Source: UBA4416 sp040389965
GTDB taxonomy: Bacteria > Bacteroidota > Bacteroidia > B-17B0 > Aurantibacillaceae
Assembly (NCBI GenBank): GCA_040389965.1
Contig: JAZJZF010000013.1
Coordinates: 9,606-73,605 of the forward strand
DNA length: 64,000 nt
Direction: 5' to 3'
Part shown: piece after piece, positions 8,844-16,870 of the stretch
Layout of the letters: each line of letters opens with the position of its first letter
How positions within the stretch are numbered: the first letter of the stretch is position 1
Translations under genes and position numbers: made by a program
Notes under the pieces: model-generated
The model's input: the letters and a program-made list of their open reading frames with translations, nothing else
What the model was told of the DNA's origin: nothing
The model's database searches: none

Positions 8844-11227
8844 ATGAAGTATACCTATACACTCACTTTATTTTTACTTTTCTGCTTTCATTTTTCGTTT
8901 TCACAGGACTGGACACTCCCATTTTCGAGCCGGATTGAAAAAGGCGGAAAAAAACTGCAGGGAGCAATGGTTACCCTTATGCAAGGTGGAAAGCAAATTC
9001 AGCAGACAATGACCGGCGATGATGGCGCCTTTAAATTTGAAATTCCTCCAAACGGAGATTATACAATAATTGTTACCAAAACCGGGCATTGCACTAAAAA
9101 ATTCCAGGTTTCTACTCGTGGTGTCCCGGGCGATAAAACCAAAGATGCGTTTAAAGGCTTTAATATTGAATCCATAAGTTTATTTGAACCTTTACCAGGA
9201 ATCGACTATTCTGTTTTAAATCAACCACTTGTAAAGGTTAATTATAATGCTACACTCGATAATTTTGATTATGATGAAGCGTATAGTAACCAGATGCTGG
9301 AAGCGCTCGATAGATTAAGACAACTTGAAAAAGACGCACAGAATAAGCAAAAAGAATTAGAAATGAATTATCAAACTGCCATTAAAACGGCTGATAAAGC
9401 ATTTCAAAAGAAAGACTGGCCGACAGCGAAAGCATCTTACAATGAAGCCTTAAAATTAAAACCGGCAGAAAACTACCCGAAAGATCAGTTGGCTCAAATA
9501 GATGTTATTATAAAAGATCAGGAAGCCTTAAACAAAAAAACCGCAGACGATGCTGCCGCAAAAGCGGCTGCAGAGAAAGCGGCATCAGCAAAATTAGCCG
9601 CTGATAAAGCTGCGGCAGATAAACTGGCTGCCGAGAAAGCAGCAGCGGACAAACTAGCTGCTGAAAAGGCTGCAGCAGATAAACTAGCCGCTGATAAAAC
9701 TGCGGCAGATAAGCTAGCCGCCGAAAAAGTAGCTGCAGAGAAAGCTGCAGCAGCAAAACTAGCCGCTGATAAAGCCGCAGCGGACAAATTAGCTGCTGAA
9801 AAAGCAGCAGCAGATAAACTAGCTGCTGAGAAAGCAGCAGCAGCAAAACTAGCCGCTGATAAAGCAGCGGCAGATAAACTGACTGCTGAGAAAGCGGCAG
9901 CAGATAAATTAGCCGCTGATAAAGCAGCAGCAGATAAACTGGCTGCTGAGAAAGCAGCAGCAGACAAATTAGCTGCCGAGAAAGCAGCAGCGGATAAATT
10001 AGCTTCCGAAAAAGCAGCGGCAGACAAATTAGCCGCTGATAAAGCAGCAGCAGACAAATTAGCTGCCGAGAAAGCTGCAGCAGCAAAACTAGCCGCTGAG
10101 AAAGCAACAGCGGACAAACTAGCTGCTGAGAAAGCAGCGGCAGCAAAACTAGCCGCTGATAAAGTTGCGGCTGATAAGCTTGCTGCTGATAAAGCAGCGG
10201 CAGATAAGCTTGCTGCTGAAAAAGCAGCGGCAGATAAACTAGCTGCTGAGAAAGCCGCCGCAAATAAATCGGCTGCTGAAAAAGCTGCAGCGGATAAATT
10301 AGCTGCTGAGAAAGCTGCAGCAGATAAACTGGCTGCTGAGAAAGCAGCGGCAGATAAAGCAGCGGCAGATAAACTGGCCGCTGAAAAGGCTGCAGCGGAC
10401 AAACTAGCTTCCGAAAAAGCNNNNNNNNNNNNNNNNNNNNNNNNNNNNNNNNNNNNNNNNNNNNNNNNNNNNNNNNNNNNNNNNNNNNNNNNNNNNNNNN
10501 NNNNNNNNNNNNNNNNNNNNCAGATAAACTGGCCGCTGAAAAGGCTGCAGCGGACAAACTAGCTTCCGAAAAAGCGGCAGCAGACAAATTAGCTTCTGAA
10601 AAAGCTACAACAGATAAACTGGCCGCTGAGAAAGCAGCAGCAGCAAAACTAGCCGCTGAAAAAGCGGCAGCAGATAAACTAGCTTCTGAAAAAGCAGCGG
10701 CAGATAAACTGGCCGCCGAGAAAGCTGCTGCAAATAAATCGGCTTCAGAGAAAGCAGCGGCAGATAAACTGGCCGCTGATAAAGAAGCTGCAGAGAAAGC
10801 AAAACATTCTATTCCACAACCATTAGGAGTTGATAAATACAAAGAAGCTATTACTAAAGCCGACGGTTTATTTAAAACGAAACGTTATAAAGAAGCCAAA
10901 ACTTCTTATGAAGATGCTCTTATTGTAAAAGCCGGTGACAGCTATGCTAAAGGAAAATTAGCCGAAATTGAAAAATTACTAAACTCCGATATGGCAACTG
11001 CCGCAGATGTAGATGCTAAAACCAAAGCTTTATTGGCGAAATATCCTCCTGGTGTAACCGAAGAGACCATTAATGGTACAGGAGTAGTTATTATTCAGCG
11101 TGTGGTGGTAAAAGAAACCGCAGCATATGTGTATCAAAAGAAAATTTTTAGCTGGGGAGGTATTTCTTATTTCAGAGATGCTACCCCTGTTACTGAATCT
11201 ACTTTTGAACAAGAAACAAAACCTTAA
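8844..11227 (+). CDS. Secreted protein with a carboxypeptidase-like domain, TPR-like segments and a long Ala/Lys/Glu/Asp decapeptide repeat (gap inside)
   Basis: One gene split by 100 N. It starts with a signal peptide (to about residue 20, ..FSFSQ), then a carboxypeptidase-regulatory/CnaB-like domain (about 25-95: GDDGAFKFEIPPNGDYTIIVTKTGH) and a TPR-like helix pair (about 175-225). Then come about 27 copies of a ten-residue unit, consensus ADKLAAEKAA, before the gap and 9 after it. The end (10.8-11.2 kb) holds another TPR-like segment (YKEAKTSYEDALIVKAGDSY) and a short C-terminal domain. The frame after the gap is offset by two relative to the frame before it, which only means the 100 N is not the true length; both sides are open. 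The repeat should form a long helix as in TolA. Function unknown; an envelope spacer is plausible. Confidence 0.75.
9585..10800 (+). repeat. 30-bp tandem coding repeat (decapeptide ADKLAAEKAA)
   Basis: About 36 imperfect 30-base units are visible on the two sides of the assembly gap. Variants include AAKLAADKAA, ADKLASEKAA and ANKSAAEKAA, plus two irregular short insertions. Synonymous positions differ between units, so the array is not freshly expanded throughout, but neighbouring blocks recur almost exactly across the gap (the AAEKAAADKLASEKA block), which explains why assembly broke here. The true copy number is unknown. Confidence 0.9.
10421..10520. other. Assembly gap (100 N) inside the tandem repeat
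   Basis: A run of exactly 100 N, a placeholder length. It interrupts the repeat array, and the flanks are out of frame with each other by the placeholder length only. Confidence 0.95.
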
Positions 11228-11234
11228 TAGTACT

Positions 11235-12188
11235 ATGCCCGATATTTTTGAAGACATCCGCTGTTGCGTTTGCGGTAATACAGATCACGCTCAGTTTACA
11301 GTTAAATATAAAAAAGAAACATTTTCAGTAGTGGAATGCAATACCTGTTCTTTTGTATTTGTTCCACCGTTTTTCAGGAAAAATGTGAACTACGAAAATT
11401 ATAAAGATGAAAATGTAGCCAATGCTGTTCGTGCGGGAAATAACTGGGTAAAAATAGAAAGGCATAAACTGCGTTACGACCTGATTAGAAAATACAAAGC
11501 TTCAGGTTCTTTATTTGATCTGGGAGCCGGATGGGGACATTTCATACTTACCGGACAGCAACTGGGCTACGATGTATATGGTATTGAAATTTCGGAACAG
11601 CCCTACCTCTACTCTAAAAATGACCTCAAATTGCCGGTTGATCACATCGATTTTTTTGATATGGACGAAAACAAAAAATTTGATGTGGTTACCATGTGGG
11701 ATGTTTTGGAGCATATTGATAAAGCAGATGATTTTGTGAGAAAATGTGCTGCTGTTACGGCTAAAAACGGCTACCTCGTTTTGCAGGTTCCGCAAATTGA
11801 TTCCTACTTTGCTAAAAAGTATAAAGACCAATGGAAAATGATGAGCCTCGATCATGTGAATTACTTTGGTAAAAAAGCCATTACACAATTACTCGAAAAA
11901 TATGGTTACAAAGTAGAAACGATTAAATCTTCTTTTGAGATAAAACTGTTTATCATGTATACTGTTTTACCATTGATTAAACGCTTTAAAAGGAAGAAAC
12001 AAGTTTCTCAAAATCAACCGGATAAGCCTATCAATTCGGCAGAAAGACAAAACTATTTTAATACATTTACCGAAAAGCCTATGTGGAAATTAAAACTCTA
12101 CATGTGGGTGCATAATGTGATTTATAAAACCTTATCGGCACTTAATATCGGCGAAGAAATGATCGTGGTGGCTAAGAAAATCAATTAA
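11235..12188 (+). CDS. Class I SAM-dependent methyltransferase with N-terminal zinc-ribbon-like motif
   Basis: 317 residues from the ATG at 11235, 7 bases after the repeat-protein stop. An upstream in-frame ATG at 11127 lies inside the preceding gene and is not used. The N-terminus has two Cys pairs (CCVC and CNTC) as in the zinc-ribbon plus methyltransferase proteins, then the SAM-binding motif I LFDLGAGWGHF (about residues 95-105), a GIEIS acidic strand and VVTMWDVLEHI. Such proteins often methylate sugars or lipids in surface-glycan pathways; the substrate here is unknown. Its last 4 bases overlap the convergent GNAT gene. Confidence 0.85.
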   Translation: MPDIFEDIRCCVCGNTDHAQFTVKYKKETFSVVECNTCSFVFVPPFFRKNVNYENYKDENVANAVRAGNNWVKIERHKLRYDLIRKYKASGSLFDLGAGWGHFILTGQQLGYDVYGIEISEQPYLYSKNDLKLPVDHIDFFDMDENKKFDVVTMWDVLEHIDKADDFVRKCAAVTAKNGYLVLQVPQIDSYFAKKYKDQWKMMSLDHVNYFGKKAITQLLEKYGYKVETIKSSFEIKLFIMYTVLPLIKRFKRKKQVSQNQPDKPINSAERQNYFNTFTEKPMWKLKLYMWVHNVIYKTLSALNIGEEMIVVAKKIN

Positions 12189-12709
12189 TGGTGAACCAGC
12201 TGGTACATCAGTTCATCTTCAAATTGATTTAGGGCAATTTTATTCCATTGCTTTTTAATACCGGTATTTTCAAAGCCCAATTTTTCAAACAGCCTTATAC
12301 TTTCATGATTAGAACTGCTGATATTGCAAAACAACTGATTTACCATCAGTATCTCAAAAGCGTATTGCTTCAAACATTTTAAGGCATCAAAAGCAAAGCC
12401 TTTATTTCTAAACTGTTCAAAAATTAAGATCCCTACACCTACCCTGGCATGTGCCGGTTCAAATTCAAACAGATCAATAGTACCTATAATTTCCTTTGAA
12501 TCGTTTACGCAAATCATTAGCCGCAATTGTTTAGTGGTATAAATATCCTGATGCGACGATTCGAGGTATTGTTCTAAAACATACTTGCTGAATGGTGTTT
12601 GCGTGTTACTTACTTTCCATACCGCAGTATTATTTTCGCAGTCATACAGCGTTTCAAGATCCGGCTTCTCCATAGCACGCAAAAAAATATGTTCTGATTT
12701 AATAAACAT
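12185..12709 (-). CDS. GNAT family N-acetyltransferase (RimJ/SpeG-like)
   Basis: 174 residues. The N-terminus IFLRAMEKPDLETLYDCEN matches the RimJ/SpeG group of GNAT enzymes, and the acetyl-CoA loop is seen as FEQFRNKGFAFDALKCL (about residues 95-111), followed by NHESIRLFEKLGFENTG. It transfers an acetyl group from acetyl-CoA to an amine; the acceptor (protein N-terminus, polyamine or other) is not readable. Its start overlaps the stop of the unknown gene upstream by one base (TAATG), so the two are translationally coupled. Confidence 0.85.
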   Translation of the reverse strand: MFIKSEHIFLRAMEKPDLETLYDCENNTAVWKVSNTQTPFSKYVLEQYLESSHQDIYTTKQLRLMICVNDSKEIIGTIDLFEFEPAHARVGVGILIFEQFRNKGFAFDALKCLKQYAFEILMVNQLFCNISSSNHESIRLFEKLGFENTGIKKQWNKIALNQFEDELMYQLVHH

Positions 12710-13269
12710 TATAAGGTTTGAGATGATGTTTCTTGTTCAATAACTTCCTGAAGTTGTTTATTAGTATACATTGGTAGAGACAACTCATTTTGAGTGAGTT
12801 TATTGGCAACATTAAATCCCACGGTATTATAAATATAAGAATTTTGTTTAAGGCGTTCTATAATTTCAAACAGTAATTCGTGCTGAGAGTATGACAGCGC
12901 ATAAAACTCCTGTAAAAATAATTTCACCGGACTCAGGCAACTGGCTTCATTGGCCTGTACTTTTGTAAACTGCTGAATATAATGTTCAAACACTTCTTTC
13001 TGATAATCGAGGCTAAAGACAGGCTGCTTTACCAATTGAACAGCAAGTGCTTCTATTTTTTTTTGCGAAATAGTTTTTAATAATACTTCGGCTTTTATAT
13101 CCAGTTCATGTCCTTTAATGGTAAGCGAACTGTACGATCCATTAATCATTATGCCAACATGTGGTGGGATACGCGACGAATGTAAAATGATTAACCAGCA
13201 ATTCTTAAGTAGAATTCCGTTATCAAAATCGGTGGAAACAGTTAAAGTATAGGGACTCTGGGCAATCAT
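12709..13269 (-). CDS. Conserved-looking protein of unknown function coupled to exopolyphosphatase
   Basis: 186 residues from the ATG at 13269 (MIAQSPYTLTV). A longer frame begins at 13293, but a -7 box (TATCTTTG at 13282-13275) lies inside that extension, so 13269 is preferred. The protein has no signal peptide. The N-terminal half is strand-rich (SSRIPPHVGIMINGSYSSLTI) and the C-terminal half is helical. I do not recognise the family. It lies 29 bases after the exopolyphosphatase gene and overlaps the GNAT gene by one base, so it is part of that small operon. Confidence 0.65.
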   Translation of the reverse strand: MIAQSPYTLTVSTDFDNGILLKNCWLIILHSSRIPPHVGIMINGSYSSLTIKGHELDIKAEVLLKTISQKKIEALAVQLVKQPVFSLDYQKEVFEHYIQQFTKVQANEASCLSPVKLFLQEFYALSYSQHELLFEIIERLKQNSYIYNTVGFNVANKLTQNELSLPMYTNKQLQEVIEQETSSQTL

Positions 13270-13274
13270 GCAAC

Positions 13275-13282
13275 CAAAGATA
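13275..13282 (-). promoter_or_regulatory. -7 promoter box for the unknown gene at 13269
   Basis: TATCTTTG on the minus strand, a full match to TAnnTTTG, ending 5 bases before the ATG. This predicts a leaderless or nearly leaderless transcript. No clear TTTG lies about 19-21 bases upstream, so the -33 element is weak or absent. Confidence 0.45.
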
Positions 13283-13298
13283 CGGAAAAACAAAAAAC

Positions 13299-14234
13299 TT
13301 AACGAAGCCTTAAACCTAATTTTTTGCTGATCACGCCTTCTTTTAAGGAAAAGGTAGATGCTTTGAAGGTGTTTAAATTAATTTCTTTTAAAACGTAGTC
13401 AATTAACAATACAGAAATAACCATCATATCTGCCCTCATATGAATTAAATAAGGCATTTGGTATCTTTCCTGAAGTGTTGATGCTTTAATTTTCTGACTG
13501 ATAATATCATATTCACCAAGGGATATATGATACTCTGTTTTTTCGGTGCAGATAACACTTCGGTTAAATTCTCCGCCAATCAAATCTACTACCGAATCAA
13601 AAGCTCCCGAAGACCCAATCAATTCAATAGGTTCATATTTCCTAACAGCTTCTCTCAACGGCTGTAATTCCTGATTTAAATAGGCATTAAAGGCAGAGAT
13701 TTCTGCTTTTGTAATTGGATCGCCGGGCTTGAATTTATCGAGCAAGCGGGCAGCACCTAACTGAAAACTTTTTTTCCAGAAAATAGTGGTACTGTTTGCC
13801 AGAATAAATTCGGTACTGCCACCACCTATATCCATAATCAAAGAAACCTGATCAGACATATTAACAGCCATTCTGTTACCGTAATATACCAACTCTGCCT
13901 CCTCATTCCCATCAATAACAGTAACCGAGATCTTTGCCTGCTTTTTTGCTTCGCTTACAAATTCTGCTCCGTTAGATGCAGAACGAATAGCAGATGTTGC
14001 AAAGGCAAATTCTTTTTCTACGTTATAATCTAAAATGTATTGTTGGTATTGCTTTAATGCGCTAATGCCTCTTTGGAAAGGTGCGTCGGCAATATAGCCT
14101 GAGTTAATTGTTCCTTCGCCAAGTTTAACGGCAATTTTGGTATTGAATATTCTTTTATAGGTGTTATCAGGGAGTGTTTCTCCAATTAACAGGTTGAACG
14201 TATTTGTTCCCAAATCTATCACTGCAAACACCAT
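13299..14234 (-). CDS. Exopolyphosphatase, Ppx/GppA family
   Basis: 311 residues, the length of single-domain Ppx proteins. It releases phosphate from polyphosphate or removes the 5' phosphate of pppGpp. The ASKHA-fold phosphate loops are visible: DLGTNTFNLLIGE at residues 7-19, FATSAIRSA at 78-86 and DIGGGSTEF at 135-143. It is cytoplasmic and heads a minus-strand operon with the unknown gene and the GNAT enzyme. The C-terminal HD domain of long GppA proteins is missing, as is normal in Bacteroidota. Confidence 0.93.
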   Translation of the reverse strand: MVFAVIDLGTNTFNLLIGETLPDNTYKRIFNTKIAVKLGEGTINSGYIADAPFQRGISALKQYQQYILDYNVEKEFAFATSAIRSASNGAEFVSEAKKQAKISVTVIDGNEEAELVYYGNRMAVNMSDQVSLIMDIGGGSTEFILANSTTIFWKKSFQLGAARLLDKFKPGDPITKAEISAFNAYLNQELQPLREAVRKYEPIELIGSSGAFDSVVDLIGGEFNRSVICTEKTEYHISLGEYDIISQKIKASTLQERYQMPYLIHMRADMMVISVLLIDYVLKEINLNTFKASTFSLKEGVISKKLGLRLR

Positions 14235-14267
14235 AAAGTAATACCATGCTAAAATTGTACCAATAAC

Positions 14268-15230
14268 CTATTGGAGCATATATTGGAATCTTTGTTTTAG
14301 AAATCTTCCGTTAAATCCTCTTTTCTTTTTATCGGTTCCCATGTTGGATGAGAAAATGATCATGATTTCGTGTGAGCCTTTTTGGTAGGTTCTCAGAGGA
14401 GATGTCACAAAATCATAGGAGTAAGAGATCTGTATATTATCTTTTAGGGTATACCCTAATTGCAGGGCAATAGCATCGTTGAAGCGGAAATCGAGGCCTG
14501 CCATCAACTGCTTTTTCATATGTAATCTTAAATTGTATTCAAACGAAAATGGCACAGATGGCACATATACTGCCAATACTGTATTCTCAAACACAAAATT
14601 AATATCCTCGGCCCAGTTATACCCGGCTGATATATTATAATGTGCAGCATTTGTAAACGTTCCTTTTTTAGCATCGTCTTTTTTATAGAACTCAAAAGCG
14701 CTGCCGGCTACGTTGTTTGCTCCAATTCCTAAATGAAACCGATCGTTATAGTATACAATTCCAAAACTGGCATCAAAATTAGAGGTCTTGTCGGCAGTAT
14801 ATTGGTTAATGGCTTTATCCTGCTGGTTGCGGATGGTAATATCAGTGCCATCAAAACGACGGCTCATGTAATTTCCCTGTACGCCAAAAGAAATTTCGGA
14901 ATCAGGAAACTTTAAATGATAAGCAGCTGTAAGACTACCTGAAAAGTTTTTAAAAGGGCCTATATCATCTTTGTAAATAAAACCGCCTGCACCTAATTTT
15001 CCTTTCAATAAACGTGTATTTACAGCAAGCGCATAAGTTTTAGGAGCTCCATCATAACCGGTCCATTGATTACGATAATTGAGTCTTATATCTACCACGC
15101 GTTTTGTACCACAAAAGCCCGGGTTAAGTAATGTTTGTGCACTTCTGAATTGTGTCCACCACGGATATTGTTGTGAGTAGGAACAAAAAGAAACCAAAAA
15201 GAAGGCAGATATGAAGAGGCGTTTAATCAA
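14268..15230 (-). CDS. PorP/SprF family type IX secretion membrane protein
   Basis: 320 residues with signal peptide (ISAFFLVSFCSYSQ). The start LNPGFCGTKRVVDIRLNYRNQW and the segments GAGGFIYKDDIGPFKNF and GFNGRFLKQRF are hallmarks of the PorP/SprF outer-membrane family, which helps T9SS export large type B substrates and the gliding apparatus. The frame begins with TTG (15230); no ATG precedes the signal peptide in frame, and a TATCTTTG box lies 13 bases upstream. The giant type B adhesin at 16871 is a probable client (inference). Confidence 0.92.
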   Translation of the reverse strand: MIKRLFISAFFLVSFCSYSQQYPWWTQFRSAQTLLNPGFCGTKRVVDIRLNYRNQWTGYDGAPKTYALAVNTRLLKGKLGAGGFIYKDDIGPFKNFSGSLTAAYHLKFPDSEISFGVQGNYMSRRFDGTDITIRNQQDKAINQYTADKTSNFDASFGIVYYNDRFHLGIGANNVAGSAFEFYKKDDAKKGTFTNAAHYNISAGYNWAEDINFVFENTVLAVYVPSVPFSFEYNLRLHMKKQLMAGLDFRFNDAIALQLGYTLKDNIQISYSYDFVTSPLRTYQKGSHEIMIIFSSNMGTDKKKRGFNGRFLKQRFQYMLQ

Positions 15231-15243
15231 TGTAATGAACAGG

Positions 15244-15251
15244 CAAAGATA
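15244..15251 (-). promoter_or_regulatory. -7 promoter box for the PorP/SprF gene
   Basis: TATCTTTG on the minus strand, just after the SPOR-gene stop (15254) and 13 bases before the TTG start at 15230. This suggests the PorP/SprF gene has its own transcript. No good -33 TTTG is seen. Confidence 0.45.
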
Positions 15252-15253
15252 GA

Positions 15254-16135
15254 TTAATTAAGGCGTTGTCCGTTCTGATATTTTACAATAAAACCGTTAA
15301 ATCCTTTTGATTGTAATTCGTCGCGGTATTTAATGGCATCTTCTTTAGTTTTAAAGCTTCCGCAAGTTACTTTGTAGTATCCATTGATTTGGTCGATGCT
15401 TACGTTACTGATACCTGCAAATTTGCTTTTGTTAGGTTGAGTAGAATATGCACCTAATTGCACTTTGAAAGTCATACCGGCTGTTTCAGCGGGTGTAGTT
15501 TTAGCAACTACCGGAGTAGACTTTACAGTTTCCACCGGGGTTGATTTCACGGTTTCAACAGGTGGTGTAGACTTTACTGTTTCTACCAGAGTAGATTTAA
15601 CAGTCTCAACAGGAGTTGTATTAGTTGTTTCAACAGGTTTAGTTTCTGTTGGAGTTGTAGAAGCTACAGTTTCCACCGGTGTTGATTTAACAGTTTCAAC
15701 TGGAGTTGTAGTAGCTACATCGCTTCCGCCACCTACAGTAACAAGCGTTGAGTTACCTTCAACCTCTTTTTTTTCATTGTTTTCGAGGTAATAAAATTTT
15801 TGTGAAAATGTTCCTGAAGCCGCATCGCTATTGGCCTGAATCTTAAGTTTAAGTGCAAATTCTGTTTCACTTGGTACAGAAACCCAAACAATTTTAGCTC
15901 TTTGATTTTCAAATGTATAATTACCGCCTTTTACGTCAACAGCAGTAACAATATAACCCGTTGGAACATCCATTTGGTATTTTGCGAAATTACCTACTGT
16001 GCCTTTATTGATCTTAACTTCGGCATCTATCGATGAACCCGCGCTTATATTTGATGGTAAAACAGCCGAAATGGTAATTTGAGAGAAAGATGTGGCTGAA
16101 ATAACAAGTCCTAAGATCGTAAGTAGTTTTTTCAT
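15254..16135 (-). CDS. Secreted SPOR-domain protein with Pro/Thr-rich linker
   Basis: 293 residues. Signal peptide to about residue 18 (MKKLLTILGLVISATSFSQ), then a beta-sandwich domain (about 20-135) whose start, ITISAVLPSNISAGSSIDAEVKINKG, looks cohesin- or Ig-like. Residues about 140-215 are a low-complexity linker made of PVETVKST repeats. The C-terminal 75 residues are a SPOR domain (TFKVQLGAYSTQPNKSKFAG ... YYKVTCGSFKTKEDAIKYRD), which binds denuded peptidoglycan glycan strands. It probably ties an envelope complex to the cell wall; next to PorP/SprF this could be the T9SS or gliding machinery (inference). Confidence 0.85.
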   Translation of the reverse strand: MKKLLTILGLVISATSFSQITISAVLPSNISAGSSIDAEVKINKGTVGNFAKYQMDVPTGYIVTAVDVKGGNYTFENQRAKIVWVSVPSETEFALKLKIQANSDAASGTFSQKFYYLENNEKKEVEGNSTLVTVGGGSDVATTTPVETVKSTPVETVASTTPTETKPVETTNTTPVETVKSTLVETVKSTPPVETVKSTPVETVKSTPVVAKTTPAETAGMTFKVQLGAYSTQPNKSKFAGISNVSIDQINGYYKVTCGSFKTKEDAIKYRDELQSKGFNGFIVKYQNGQRLN

Positions 16136-16476
16136 AAAAGGTGTATTATTTTATACTTTGCTATGTTGTTATAAAACAAATATAAACAAATAATTTTAAC
16201 CGCAAAAGATTGAAGCACTGTATTTTCAAAGCAATACATGCCAAAAATTCTACAAAAACCATATTGTTAATTTTTTTAATGACAAAATGTTAAATACATA
16301 CTGAAATACATTTTTACTCAATCGTCTCCTTATTTCACTCTTGGTTTTTTCTACTAAACTGATTTAAGATTAAATGCTCCATTATTTAACATTAGCAATA
16401 CGATTTCTATCAAAAAATTGATATATTTTTGTATCAATAGTCCTTTAAAAATCAGATAAAAATTATATTAAATTCT
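16136..16476. other. 341-base divergent intergenic region
   Basis: An AT-rich gap between the minus-strand SPOR gene and the plus-strand small-protein gene. It holds a good minus-strand promoter (16177-16206) and a plus-strand TATTTTTG at 16424-16431, 45 bases before the start at 16477. I find no gene or stable RNA in it. Confidence 0.5.
16177..16206 (-). promoter_or_regulatory. Bacteroidota-type promoter of the SPOR-protein gene
   Basis: On the minus strand TTTG (16206-16203), 18 bases, then TATATTTG (16184-16177), a full match to the -33/-7 consensus. The 5' untranslated leader would be about 37 bases. Confidence 0.6.
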
Positions 16477-16851
16477 ATGCGTTTTATTTACCTCTTTTTT
16501 ACACTGGCGTTTATTTCTTTAAGCCAATCCACGTTCTCACAAAATACAGAACAAAAGCCAAGCACAAAAAAACAGATCACAAAAATGCATTATTATTCTT
16601 TTACAGGCCAGGCTTCCCAGGATCAGCTCGACTTTTTGCAGCAGGATCTTAAAAATCTGGAGTTTGTAACGGAGGTGAAAATCGAATATAAAGCTGAGAA
16701 AGGCGCCGGTCAGGTTCGCCTTATATCCGTAGAACAGAGTATTGTGAGTGAGGGCGATAAGGAATTTAGTCCTACCGTCATCAAAAAAACACTCGTCAAT
16801 AAAGGCCTTATGCCCGTTGAATACCACAACGAAACCATCAGCACTCAATAA
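16477..16851 (+). CDS. Small secreted protein, HMA-like fold without metal site
   Basis: 124 residues with signal peptide (to about 22, ..STFSQ). The mature part reads like a beta-alpha-beta-beta-alpha-beta ferredoxin-like fold (KMHYYSFTGQASQDQLDFL ... VTEVKIEYK ... GQVRLISVEQ ... SPTVIKKTLVNKGL), as in heavy-metal-associated domains, but the CxxC metal loop is absent. It lies 19 bases upstream of the giant adhesin gene, which suggests cotranscription. Function unknown; the fold call is my reading of the pattern. Confidence 0.6.
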   Translation: MRFIYLFFTLAFISLSQSTFSQNTEQKPSTKKQITKMHYYSFTGQASQDQLDFLQQDLKNLEFVTEVKIEYKAEKGAGQVRLISVEQSIVSEGDKEFSPTVIKKTLVNKGLMPVEYHNETISTQ

Positions 16852-16870
16852 CATTTATTAAAACCGTATT

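Noticed and set aside
9585..10800. CRISPR-like periodicity of 30 bases
   Set aside because: Units are contiguous, coding and without spacers.
9508..10842. Long minus-strand open frames (up to 444 codons) opposite the repeat
   Set aside because: They are the complement of a 30-base repeat without stops, read Ala/Ser or Leu/Gln monotony, and have no start context; the plus strand has the signal peptide and domains.
11127..11234. Upstream ATG for the methyltransferase
   Set aside because: It lies within the preceding coding sequence; the protein's zinc-ribbon start fits the ATG at 11235.
15465..15791. Plus-strand frame of Val/Ser/Thr repeats
   Set aside because: It is the complement of the PVETVKST linker of the SPOR protein.
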